Shown here: piece after piece, positions 1-5,214 of the stretch | How the letters are laid out: every line of letters begins with the position of its first letter | How positions within the stretch are numbered: the first letter of the stretch is position 1 | NCBI GenBank assembly: GCA_964292325.1 | Contig: CAXYVG010000154.1 | Coordinates: forward strand, 1 to 6,411 | Direction: 5' to 3' | Length of the DNA: 6,411 nt | Origin: CTSoil-075 sp964292325 | Lineage (GTDB): Bacteria > Bacillota > Negativicutes > DSM-13327 | Made by a program: the position numbers and the translations under genes | Notes under the pieces: generated by a model | The model's input: only the letters and a program-made list of their open reading frames with translations | What the model was told of the DNA's origin: nothing | The model's database searches: none

Positions 1-69
1 TGCTTGTTGAGCTTTTTGCCGCACAAAACTTCCGATTGAACCCTAAAAGAACCGTTCCCCCGATTCCTT

Positions 70-783
70 CTATCGTTGCCAGTGCCTATGACTAACAGCA
101 GTATCCACTGTATTGTCATAAGCTTTCATGACCTGTGGTTGTTTAACATCGCTAATTTGAGCTTGCAGCATATTGGCAATAAAATGACTGTTGCTTTGTA
201 TTTCAAAGACAATTCGTTTCCCTTCCTCTGAACTTTTAAAATCATCATATGCCATCTGATCAATATCTGTCTGTAACTGCTTACGTTGATTTACGCACTC
301 ATAAAAAGCACCCATTTCCTGTTTGCTCAAACATTTCATCATCTTTTTGGTTAACGAAAGATAACTCATCCACAATTTCTTAGCTGGAGCATCTGTTGTA
401 TCGGTTATCACTTGCATAGAAGAAACTTTTTTCATTGCCAAAGTCCATGCTTCCCGTAGCTCAGTCAGTAATAAATTCGCCTTAAGCAGCTCGTCCCTAT
501 CTTTTTTTATGTTACCCTGAAACAAACAATATAAAATGTATTCATATAAAGATAACCACGTTTTGGATATTTCATATTGCATATCCAAAGTCATCATAAA
601 TTCATTCACAATCTTTTGAGCTCGCAGATTGGCATTGTGAGCCTCTTGCAAATTCCCTATATCCATTGCCGTAATACTTTCATTAATAAACCGGATAGCC
701 CCATTATATAATAGCAACGTCAATTCTTCTGGCGATGACGTCATAATTTGCTGTTCCTTATATGAAGCTCCTATATTTGCCAT
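70..783 (-). CDS. fliS: Flagellar export chaperone FliS with an extra C-terminal FliT-like helical domain
   Basis: FliS binds the C-terminus of newly made flagellin in the cytoplasm, preventing early polymerisation and helping deliver it to the flagellar export apparatus. Residues 1-119 match the family: the SPEELTLLLYNGAIRFI segment (17-33), the AH..NLRAQKIVNE helix (48-61), LSLYEYI (77-83) and LLTELREAW (105-113). FliS is normally about 125-135 residues; this protein has 237. Residues about 136-210 form a second helical region with SLTKKMMKCLSKQEMGAFYE and NQRKQL, resembling the FliT-type 'few turns of helix, then R..L' pattern. I infer a FliS-FliT-like fusion; the FliS part is firm and the second assignment is tentative. 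The ATG at 783 is preceded by GGGAG (791-795) at 7 nt. No fliD, flaG or flagellin gene lies beside it in the window. It ends with a TAG at 70-72. Confidence 0.93.
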   Translation of the reverse strand: MANIGASYKEQQIMTSSPEELTLLLYNGAIRFINESITAMDIGNLQEAHNANLRAQKIVNEFMMTLDMQYEISKTWLSLYEYILYCLFQGNIKKDRDELLKANLLLTELREAWTLAMKKVSSMQVITDTTDAPAKKLWMSYLSLTKKMMKCLSKQEMGAFYECVNQRKQLQTDIDQMAYDDFKSSEEGKRIVFEIQSNSHFIANMLQAQISDVKQPQVMKAYDNTVDTAVSHRHWQR

Positions 784-890
784 TTGATTTCTCCCAATAG
801 ACTCAAAATATATTATTCTAACTGTTAAAACTGCCCTTATTATTTTTTTTTAACATATCTCTTATCATTTATATGTGTTAACTCACTTTG

Positions 891-950
891 GATCATACTC
901 GCCTATCTGAAATGAACTGGCGTTTCATCACCGAGTATCTCTCTGCCCCA
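891..950 (-). other. Two-tier hairpin in the fliS upstream region
   Basis: In the 269-base gap before fliS, ATACTCG (895-901) pairs perfectly with CGAGTAT (932-938). Inside it, ATGAA (912-916) pairs with TTCAT (924-928), and TG/CA (908-909 with 929-930) extends this stem past a two-base bulge. The loop is CTGGCGT on the plus strand. There is no T-tract after either side, so it does not look like an intrinsic terminator. It lies about 110 nt before the fliS start and could be a 5' leader structure, a protein binding site or a small repeat. I do not recognise it as a known riboswitch; the c-di-GMP class I and II conserved cores are not visible. The rest of the gap (784-890 and 951-1052) shows no convincing gene. 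Confidence 0.4.
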
Positions 951-1037
951 TCTGTGAAAAGTATCAGGTAATTAGTAGCTTTATAGGTCACGTCAAGAGA
1001 ACATCTATTCCAAAAACGGAGAGGTACTCCCTTATAA

Positions 1038-1059
1038 GATGAGTGGTTTTCACTACATC
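1038..1059. repeat. Short hairpin over the stop codon of the secreted-protein gene
   Basis: GATGAGTG (1038-1045) pairs with CACTACATC (1051-1059) through 8 base pairs and one bulged base, with loop GTTTT. It covers the TAG stop of the upstream gene. No strong T-tract follows on the minus strand (TTATAAG), so at most it is a weak 3'-end structure. Confidence 0.25.
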
Positions 1060-1448
1060 TGATTGCCTCTAATGATCATTTTAAACTTTCCAATATTATT
1101 TTGGTCAATTCTCCAATATCCTTTTACTGTATTGGTTTCTGGAATAAGGTCACCACTATATTGTACCCGATGCCCATCACCACGATACGTTTTAATAAAC
1201 GTTATTGAATTTTCACTGACAGAACCGGTTAAACTTGATTCTCCGTATTCATCAATGCAATCACCCCAAATAGAGGAATCGTCCTGATAAAGAGTACCGC
1301 TAAAATCACCGTAAGATCCATCATCATAAAAAAATGTTCCTGTAAAATCACCCGCAAAATAAACAGCCGCCTGCGCTGTCGGCGCTGCTATGAAACTGAC
1401 ACAAACCAACGCAAGTAGCAACTTAAAAACTAAATATGTTTTTCTCAT
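1053..1448 (-). CDS. Small secreted beta-rich protein of unknown function
   Basis: This 131-residue protein starts with a clear Sec signal peptide: positive RK at 2-3, a hydrophobic core at about 6-22, and a signal peptidase I site AQA|AVY after residue 27. No lipobox cysteine is placed for lipoprotein processing. The mature part (about 104 residues) is rich in Gly, Asp, Tyr and Ser and is made of short alternating strands with repeated G-T/G-D turns (GDFTGTFFYDDGSYGDFSGTLY, 33-54, then LTGSVSENSITFIKTY, 73-88, HRVQYSGDL, 93-101, and GYWRI...GKFKM, 110-124). This suggests a small beta-barrel or beta-sandwich, in the manner of avidin or lipocalin folds; that is inference, and I do not recognise a named family. 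The single mature cysteine is C64. The ATG at 1448 has AGGTG at 1454-1458 (5 nt). It appears to be a single-gene unit with its own promoter. Confidence 0.8.
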   Translation of the reverse strand: MRKTYLVFKLLLALVCVSFIAAPTAQAAVYFAGDFTGTFFYDDGSYGDFSGTLYQDDSSIWGDCIDEYGESSLTGSVSENSITFIKTYRGDGHRVQYSGDLIPETNTVKGYWRIDQNNIGKFKMIIRGNQM

Positions 1449-1473
1449 TATAACACCTGTCCTTCTAATTTTT

Positions 1474-1503
1474 AATATACACTAATATCGTTTTCTTAAT
1501 CAA
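1474..1503 (-). promoter_or_regulatory. Candidate sigma-A promoter for the secreted-protein gene
   Basis: On the minus strand TTGATT (-35, 1498-1503) and TATATT (-10, 1474-1479) are separated by 18 nt. The -10 matches TATAAT at 5 of 6 positions and the -35 matches TTGACA at 4 of 6. Transcription would begin near 1467, giving a very short leader that still contains the AGGTG ribosome site. Confidence 0.45.
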
Positions 1504-1523
1504 ATTTTCATACCATGATTGTA

Positions 1524-1546
1524 ATACAAAACAATCTTGTTTGTAT
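1524..1546. repeat. AT-rich palindrome between the FAD oxidoreductase and secreted-protein genes
   Basis: ATACAAAACAA (1524-1534) is complementary to TTGTTTGTAT (1537-1546) with one bulged base. It lies about 20 bp upstream of the -35 of the secreted-protein promoter and 17 bp past the oxidoreductase stop codon. No T-tract follows on either strand, so an operator-like site or a weak 3' structure is more likely than an intrinsic terminator. A second tiny hairpin, TATAC-GAAA-GTATA, lies at 1549-1562. Confidence 0.3.
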
Positions 1547-1562
1547 ACTATACGAAAGTATA

Positions 1563-2636
1563 TTATGCTTTATGTTTCATCCACTTCCAGGCATATTTCA
1601 TAATCGAGGGATGTTGTAACGCTGCACGGGCTAATAATAGCTTATTATTCGTGCAGATCGAATGAACAAAGTTATCAAACTGATTAAAGCTCAATGTTTT
1701 CCAGAAATCCGCTATCATCATTTCCTTCTTCCATTTTAAATCAATTAATTCCCTAAGTTTACTCTCATAATGAAGTACACCTAGATCGCCGTCACAAATA
1801 GAACGAACGGCCAATTGAGCGCTAATACAAGCTAAATCAATGCCTTCACCATGCAATGGCGATGTAAGGCCAGCGGCTTCACCGACCAGTAGTATATTAT
1901 CATGCACTACCTTATCTACTATCTTTGCCGGAAGAATTCCTGATATCGTTTTTTCAACTGCTAAGTCTTGAAGATTTTCCATAAGTAAGACTTCATTTAA
2001 TAATGTTTTTAAATTCTGTCCACCCCGAACTTCCTCGATATATAGCCCCACTCCTACGTTTGCAGAGGTATCACTTTTCGGGAAAATCCAGTAGTAACCA
2101 TGAATTCCTGGGAAAAAGCCCAATTTCAGCGCCCCGTGATATTGCGAAAAATCACCTTGCATGACATGCTGTATAGCTACCCCACATCCAATAAGATATT
2201 CTTGCGAAAAACCGTACTTTACAGAAGTAACGGAAGGGGCACCACTCGCATCAATGACATAATCAAAATCACTTGATAATGTCTGAAGATAGCGACTATC
2301 GATAGGCGTACCTTCGCATATTTTTAAACCTTGAGCAATTGCTTCTTTAGCCATACCCAATTGCCACTTTTTTCGATCTAACATCCATAGTTTATTGAAA
2401 TTTTCTAATTGCCACTCATGTTCTTGCTCAATCTTAAAGATAATTCTCTCTATTTTTGTAGACACATCTAAAGGAGTTTTGCCTATCAAGCCAAAGCTAT
2501 TATATAAGCACTCCCCACAACGAATATCTTCCCCAATCATTCCCTTTTCAAATAGTACTACATCATGCCCTTGTTTGAGTGCCTCAAGCGCCGCTGTAAG
2601 TCCTCCAGGACCTCCGCCAATGACCGCTAGTTTCAA
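1563..2636 (-). CDS. Geranylgeranyl-reductase-family FAD-dependent oxidoreductase
   Basis: This is a flavoprotein of the GR2/para-hydroxybenzoate-hydroxylase-like superfamily whose members reduce isoprenoid chains or oxidise aromatic or polyprenyl substrates; the actual substrate cannot be told. With the TTG start it has 357 residues, normal for the family. Visible motifs are the Rossmann dinucleotide loop GGGPGG (7-12) with acidic E30 closing the second strand, the RCGECL segment (39-44) typical of geranylgeranyl reductases, VIDASG (127-132), GYYWIFPK (180-187) matching the family's PxGYxWxFP motif, GILPAK (233-238), and the second FAD motif LLVGEAAGLTSPLHGEGID (249-267). In that last motif Glu replaces the more common Asp of GDAAG. 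A tryptophan- and lysine-rich C-terminus ends at KWMKHKA. No transmembrane helix is evident. I chose TTG at 2634-2636 because GAGGTG (2643-2648) sits 6 nt before it; an in-frame GTG at 2645 is part of that ribosome site. No isoprenoid gene is adjacent. Confidence 0.88.
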   Translation of the reverse strand: MKLAVIGGGPGGLTAALEALKQGHDVVLFEKGMIGEDIRCGECLYNSFGLIGKTPLDVSTKIERIIFKIEQEHEWQLENFNKLWMLDRKKWQLGMAKEAIAQGLKICEGTPIDSRYLQTLSSDFDYVIDASGAPSVTSVKYGFSQEYLIGCGVAIQHVMQGDFSQYHGALKLGFFPGIHGYYWIFPKSDTSANVGVGLYIEEVRGGQNLKTLLNEVLLMENLQDLAVEKTISGILPAKIVDKVVHDNILLVGEAAGLTSPLHGEGIDLACISAQLAVRSICDGDLGVLHYESKLRELIDLKWKKEMMIADFWKTLSFNQFDNFVHSICTNNKLLLARAALQHPSIMKYAWKWMKHKA

Positions 2637-2642
2637 TAAAAT

Positions 2643-2648
2643 CACCTC
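2643..2648 (-). promoter_or_regulatory. Ribosome binding site fixing the TTG start of the FAD oxidoreductase
   Basis: GAGGTG on the minus strand lies 6 nt before TTG AAA CTA GCG, which gives the typical N-terminus MKLAVIGGG. The in-frame GTG at 2643-2645 lies inside this site and is therefore a poor start. Confidence 0.7.
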
Positions 2649-2687
2649 ATCACTACTACATATACTTAAAAATATGTTAATTTCTCT

Positions 2688-2715
2688 TTTTTACCATTTT
2701 TACAGACTTCGACAA
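2688..2715 (-). promoter_or_regulatory. Possible promoter with overlapping Spo0A-like box upstream of the FAD oxidoreductase
   Basis: On the minus strand TTGTCG (2710-2715) and TAAAAA (2688-2693) are 16 nt apart, a weak sigma-A-like pair. The -35 overlaps TGTCGAA (2708-2714), a perfect copy of the Spo0A box core, in a T-rich context. A 7-base match is expected about once by chance in a window this size on both strands, so only its position makes it interesting. Confidence 0.3.
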
Positions 2716-2892
2716 AAAGCAAATAAACCCTGCAATTCCAAAACTATTCTATCGTTCCATTCTATTTGCCAATTTCCAAAATTTATATATATCTGCTTGG
2801 ATTTCTTTTCTCATAAAAAATAAAGTAGATAGGATGAACGCCACTAGTAGGAAAATAACTACTTTTCATTTAAAAATAAAAATCACATAATT

Positions 2893-2914
2893 AAAAAAAC
2901 CACGAAATTCGTGG
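2893..2914 (-). terminator. Intrinsic terminator facing the minus strand
   Basis: CCACGA (2900-2905) and TCGTGG (2909-2914) form a stem of 6 bp around a 3-base loop. On the minus strand this is followed directly by seven T residues (the A run at 2893-2899). It lies about 210 nt after the terC stop and would end that transcript, or act within a long leader of the FAD oxidoreductase. Confidence 0.7.
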
Positions 2915-2933
2915 CTTCATAAGTATTCTATTT

Positions 2934-3011
2934 TTTGTGAAGGCGAGCCGTGTCCCTGCAAATCCGCCTTACGCTTTTATTGTAAAATAATAACAAGTCG
3001 GATTTGTGAAG
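2934..3011 (-). other. Segment with alternative RNA pairings before the terminator
   Basis: CAAATCCG (2959-2966) is a perfect inverted copy of CGGATTTG (2999-3006), with 32 bases between. CGCCTT (2965-2970) is a perfect inverted copy of AAGGCG (2940-2945). The two stems share bases 2965-2966, so they compete. A 9-base direct repeat TTTGTGAAG occurs at 2934-2942 and 3003-3011. On the minus strand the order is stem 1, stem 2, then the intrinsic terminator at 2893-2914, an arrangement seen in attenuators and riboswitches. I do not recognise a known riboswitch core. Confidence 0.35.
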
Positions 3012-3126
3012 ATGGAATTAACCTCCAATAACTACATAGCTTCTGTGTATATTTATGATTCTGCTTTCCATGTATATCTCTATGTCCTTTCATCTTTCGG
3101 CACAGTCGCAGAAGAGTTACTTAATT

Positions 3127-3867
3127 TTACGATCCCTCCGATTGTTTTTTATGAAGTTTGACCGGATTACTCCGCCTAATTTTCAGGTTGAGTATCTCGA
3201 CAATTACCGAGAATGTCATAGCAAAATAGATATATCCCTTCGGGATATGCATATCAAAGCCATCTCCAATAAGTACTACGCCTATCAAAAGTAAAAAACT
3301 TAAGGCCAACATCTTGATAGTCGGGTGCTGTTCCACAAATTCGCTGATTCTTTTTGAAAATAACATCATAAAAATAACTGCTATGACGACTGCTGCAATC
3401 ATGACAATCAACTGCTCTGCCATCCCCAATGCTGTAATGATTGAGTCAAGAGAAAAAACCAAATCCAAAAGCAATATCTGAAAAATAACTGCGCCGAACG
3501 TTGCCCCAACACTATTAGTGGAAGTCACATCCTCACCTTCAAGCTTTTCGTGGATTTCCATTGTACTTTTCCAAATCAAAAACAATCCACCAGTAATAAG
3601 AATCAAATCACGCCCGGAGATTTCGTTACCAAAAACAGTGAACAGTGATATAGTAAGTCCCATTAGCCAATTAAGAGAAAGTAGCAGAGCTATACGTATA
3701 AACATTGCCAGTACAAGTCCGATCCGTCGGGCCTTGTCCTGAAGATGATATGGGAGCTTACTGACTTGAATAGATATGAAGATAATATTATCAATTCCGA
3801 GTACAATTTCTAGTGCACTCAATGTCACCAACGCCATCCAGACCTGCGGATTAGTCAACCATTCCAT
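3127..3867 (-). CDS. TerC-family integral membrane protein (YoaE/YkoY type, metal-ion export)
   Basis: TerC-family proteins are polytopic inner-membrane proteins; several bacterial members (for example E. coli Alx, B. subtilis YkoY/MeeY and YceF/MeeF) are linked to manganese export or metallation of exported proteins. This copy has 246 residues and about seven hydrophobic segments (about 12-32, 47-67, 69-79, 87-101, 121-146, 152-171, 186-203, 210-229). The paired signature motifs are present: EIVLGIDNIIFI (20-31, with E20, D26, N27) and DLVFSLDSIITA (135-146, with D135 and D141), plus SGRDLILITGGLFLIWK (84-100) and MEIHEKLEG (103-111). It resembles the N-terminal membrane part of E. coli YoaE and lacks the CBS and CorC domains that follow there. 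The ATG at 3867 has AGGAG (3876-3880) at 8 nt. The 91-nt gap upstream is too short and does not show a yybP-ykoY manganese riboswitch. A tail rich in K, R and S lies in the cytoplasm by the positive-inside rule. Confidence 0.93.
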   Translation of the reverse strand: MEWLTNPQVWMALVTLSALEIVLGIDNIIFISIQVSKLPYHLQDKARRIGLVLAMFIRIALLLSLNWLMGLTISLFTVFGNEISGRDLILITGGLFLIWKSTMEIHEKLEGEDVTSTNSVGATFGAVIFQILLLDLVFSLDSIITALGMAEQLIVMIAAVVIAVIFMMLFSKRISEFVEQHPTIKMLALSFLLLIGVVLIGDGFDMHIPKGYIYFAMTFSVIVEILNLKIRRSNPVKLHKKQSEGS

Positions 3868-3897
3868 AGCACCATCTCCTTTTACTGATAATTAAAT

Positions 3898-3924
3898 ATT
3901 GTAAACATCTAATGCATTAAACAA
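3898..3924 (-). promoter_or_regulatory. Weak candidate promoter for terC
   Basis: TTGTTT (3919-3924) and TACAAT (3898-3903, 5 of 6) lie on the minus strand 15 nt apart, which is shorter than ideal. The spacer overlaps an imperfect hairpin (CATC at about 3906-3909 with GATG at 3925-3928). terC may instead be read through from the upstream EamA-like gene. Confidence 0.25.
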
Positions 3925-3958
3925 GATGCTTTACATGCGTTTCACCTAATATATTTTG

Positions 3959-4384
3959 TTATTTACCAATCAGGAATAATCCAACGCCACAGATAATCAT
4001 ACCCGTTATTTGCCGTAATGATATGGCCTCTTTATATAGTAATAACCCGATAATCAGTAAAACACAAGCTAAAATGATATTTGCAACTAAAGACGCTACA
4101 CCTATTTTCCAACCTGCACGATATATGCAAACATAACCAAACTCAAGAGCCACAATCGAGATACCCAAAATGATCGAAGTCCAATTTGCCTTGGCAAGTT
4201 CCGTCGTGAGTTTGGGCGGACTGCCAAAACTAAAAAATATGATAATACACAGAATCGTAGCGGTAAAATAAGTTATGCCCAATGCTGCAAACGCATTGAT
4301 ATCATTCGGCATTGATTTTGCGCATATATTGTAAAAAGAATTTGCACCTACCACAAGTAAAATTGGCCATATTAGTTCTAACAT
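3959..4384 (-). CDS. Half-size EamA/DMT-superfamily membrane protein
   Basis: The protein has 141 residues with about five hydrophobic segments (4-22, 31-52, 69-87, 95-117, 123-139). It covers a single EamA repeat, while full drug/metabolite transporters have two repeats and about 300 residues. The second half carries the usual signature: YRAGWKIGVASLV (88-100), then a long helix ending LLLYKEAISLRQITGMIICGVGLFLIGK (114-141), where the KEAISLRQ segment corresponds to the family's E.ls..q..G. Single-repeat members work as homo- or heterodimers in the membrane; substrates range widely and cannot be read here. The ATG at 4384 has AGGAGG (4389-4394) just 4 nt away. It is followed by terC in the same direction after 91 nt, so co-transcription is possible. 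It ends in a lysine directly before the stop, so no truncation is evident. Confidence 0.85.
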   Translation of the reverse strand: MLELIWPILLVVGANSFYNICAKSMPNDINAFAALGITYFTATILCIIIFFSFGSPPKLTTELAKANWTSIILGISIVALEFGYVCIYRAGWKIGVASLVANIILACVLLIIGLLLYKEAISLRQITGMIICGVGLFLIGK

Positions 4385-4427
4385 ATTTCCTCCTAGAAAA
4401 TCATAAACAAGGAAAAGCCCTGTGTAC

Positions 4428-4446
4428 GTTCGATATTCTCCCGAAC
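4428..4446. repeat. Small inverted repeat between GNAT remnant and EamA-like gene
   Basis: GTTCG (4428-4432) pairs with CGAAC (4442-4446) around a 9-base loop. No T-tract follows on the minus strand, so it is a weak candidate 3' structure only. Confidence 0.2.
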
Positions 4447-4462
4447 TGAGTTACTTATTTTT

Positions 4463-4669
4463 TTACAAGCTTTTTTCCATCAAAAAGTGGGGAATACCCT
4501 TCTCCATAAACATTTCTGATTTTCGCTGATAGCCTAGCTTATTATAAAAATTTTCAGCATGAGTTTGACCATGTAAAATCGCCTTTGATACCTCTTTTTT
4601 TCTTGCTATATTTTCTAAGATTTTAAAACCTTTGATTGAATCTCTATTACTTTGCCTATATTTTACCAC
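4463..4669 (-). pseudogene. C-terminal remnant of a GNAT acetyltransferase (YjcF/ElaA-like)
   Basis: Only 68 codons remain. The part from residue 14 on matches the C-terminal half of GNAT N-acetyltransferases: an alpha-3-like helix (GFKILENIARKK, 14-25), AILHGQTHAENFYNKLGYQ (30-48), and MEKGIPHFLMEK (55-66), which corresponds to the F.E.GIPH..M.K ending of YjcF-type proteins. A normal member has about 140 residues, so the N-terminal half, including most of the acceptor site, is gone. The acetyl-CoA loop R/Q-x-x-G-x-G is degenerate (NRDSIKG, 8-14). The only nearby start is a GTG at 4669 with no ribosome site, and an in-frame TAG lies just upstream. The sequence farther upstream does not read as GNAT in any frame I followed. 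I consider it a decayed fragment rather than a functional small protein. Confidence 0.7.
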
Positions 4670-4852
4670 AAACTAACTTGTTTTACACTAAATTGCTAAT
4701 AACCTGTAAAGAAGTACCAATTAACGTTAATTCCCTGATTCTTAAAACCCTGCTTGTCTTGCTGATTGCAACTAGTGGACATTAATATGTACCATAAAAT
4801 GCAAAACAGGGAGACAGGTATGGTGGTTTAAAACACCATACCTATCCCCTAT
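4670..4852. other. Intergenic region holding one palindromic repeat
   Basis: Apart from the palindrome at 4809-4849, these 183 bases are AT-rich with stops in all frames I followed. I see no missing part of the acetyltransferase and no clear promoter. Confidence 0.45.
4809..4849. repeat. Palindromic repeat, copy A
   Basis: The core is AGGTATGGTG (4816-4825) and its perfect complement CACCATACCT (4834-4843) around loop GTTTAAAA. The outer parts GGGA and TCCCC give an imperfect extension. It is clearly related to copy B at 5317-5356: both have GGG(G/A)..ACAGG(T/G)ATG, a loop of GTTTnnAAAC type, and CACCAT.CCT.TCCCC. It begins 3 nt past the reconstructed stop of the neighbouring frameshifted gene, so it may also work as its 3' hairpin. 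Confidence 0.8.
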
Positions 4853-4961
4853 TTATTCATTAAAAAATTTAGTTATCTCTGGGAAATGTTCAGAAAAAAC
4901 ATCAACTAAGCATTCATCATTTTTTCTTTGATATCCTCGTCATCAATAATGTTCAATATTT
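4853..4961 (-). pseudogene. Apparent out-of-frame C-terminal continuation of the small acidic protein
   Basis: Directly after the TAA at 4962-4964 the DNA keeps reading like protein in other frames. Adding one A to the A7 tract (plus-strand T run 4967-4973) continues the frame as KKNLKILNIIDDEDIKEK. Adding one A to the A6 tract (T run 4920-4925) continues it as NDECLVDVFSEHFPEITKFFNE, ending at a TAA at 4853-4855. The joined product would be about 127 residues from the ATG at 5204. Both breaks are in homopolymers and both need the same one-base correction. This could be true gene decay, a phase-variable or slippage-decoded gene, or sequencing error. Confidence 0.6.
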
Positions 4962-5204
4962 TTAAGTTTTTTTCTCTACAGTAAGGAAAACGTAAACACC
5001 AATTATATCACAATCGTCATTAAGCCTTGGTTCGGTAGTAGCTTCTACTATTATGTACTCCTTATTGGCAATTGAAATCGCAGAACCCTCAAGGGCTTGA
5101 ATTTCGTCATGGTCAGGTAAAGATAGCGACATATCCTCGTCATTAAGTAACGTTACTCCAGTATCATTATCAATAACAATGGTAGACGTAGGTATACATT
5201 CCAT
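4962..5204 (-). CDS. Small acidic protein of unknown function (5' part of a probably frameshifted gene)
   Basis: I do not recognise a family. As it stands the protein has 80 residues, starting MECIPTSTIVIDNDTG and ending FLTVEKKT. It is acidic (many Asp and Glu, e.g. LLNDEDMS and LPDHDE), has no signal peptide or membrane helix, and looks like alternating strands (STIVID, AISIANKEYIIVEATTE, IIGVYVFLTVE), fitting a small compact cytosolic beta-rich domain. I chose ATG 5202-5204 because AAGGAG (5215-5220) lies 10 nt upstream; a longer frame from TTG at 5267 would put this ribosome site inside the gene. Its stop at 4962 directly follows an A7 tract and reading continues in shifted frames to 4853, so the intact gene was probably longer. 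It has its own candidate promoter and is bracketed by two related palindromes. Confidence 0.6.
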   Translation of the reverse strand: MECIPTSTIVIDNDTGVTLLNDEDMSLSLPDHDEIQALEGSAISIANKEYIIVEATTEPRLNDDCDIIGVYVFLTVEKKT

Positions 5205-5214
5205 ATAAAAGCAT

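Larger units (their letters stand above)
2646..3126. other. Non-coding interval between terC and the FAD oxidoreductase
   Basis: This 480-base interval has no convincing gene. In minus-strand order from terC it contains an AT-rich 3' region (about 3012-3126), a segment of competing inverted repeats (2934-3011), an intrinsic terminator (2893-2914), about 175 nt without recognisable features, and the possible oxidoreductase promoter (2688-2715). A 38-codon open frame from an ATG in the terC 3' region lacks a ribosome site and is not called. Confidence 0.6.

Noticed and set aside
911..1042. Plus-strand 43-codon open stretch with a CPIC motif between fliS and the secreted-protein gene
   Set aside because: No ATG, no ribosome site, and no wider match to a zinc-binding family; the CxxC spacing can arise by chance.
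1063..1287. Plus-strand open frame of 74 codons
   Set aside because: It lies wholly antisense to the secreted-protein gene, has no ribosome site, and its composition is that of a reverse-frame shadow.
2395..2823. Plus-strand open frame of 142 codons
   Set aside because: Mostly antisense to the FAD oxidoreductase, whose motifs are clear; the serine/cysteine-rich translation is not protein-like.
3055..3294. Plus-strand open frame of 79 codons
   Set aside because: It overlaps the conserved 3' part of terC on the other strand and has no ribosome site or recognisable motif.
3518..3742. Plus-strand open frame inside terC
   Set aside because: Fully antisense to conserved TerC transmembrane coding sequence.
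3868..3958. yybP-ykoY manganese riboswitch expected before terC
   Set aside because: The interval is only 91 nt and none of the conserved core of that riboswitch is visible.
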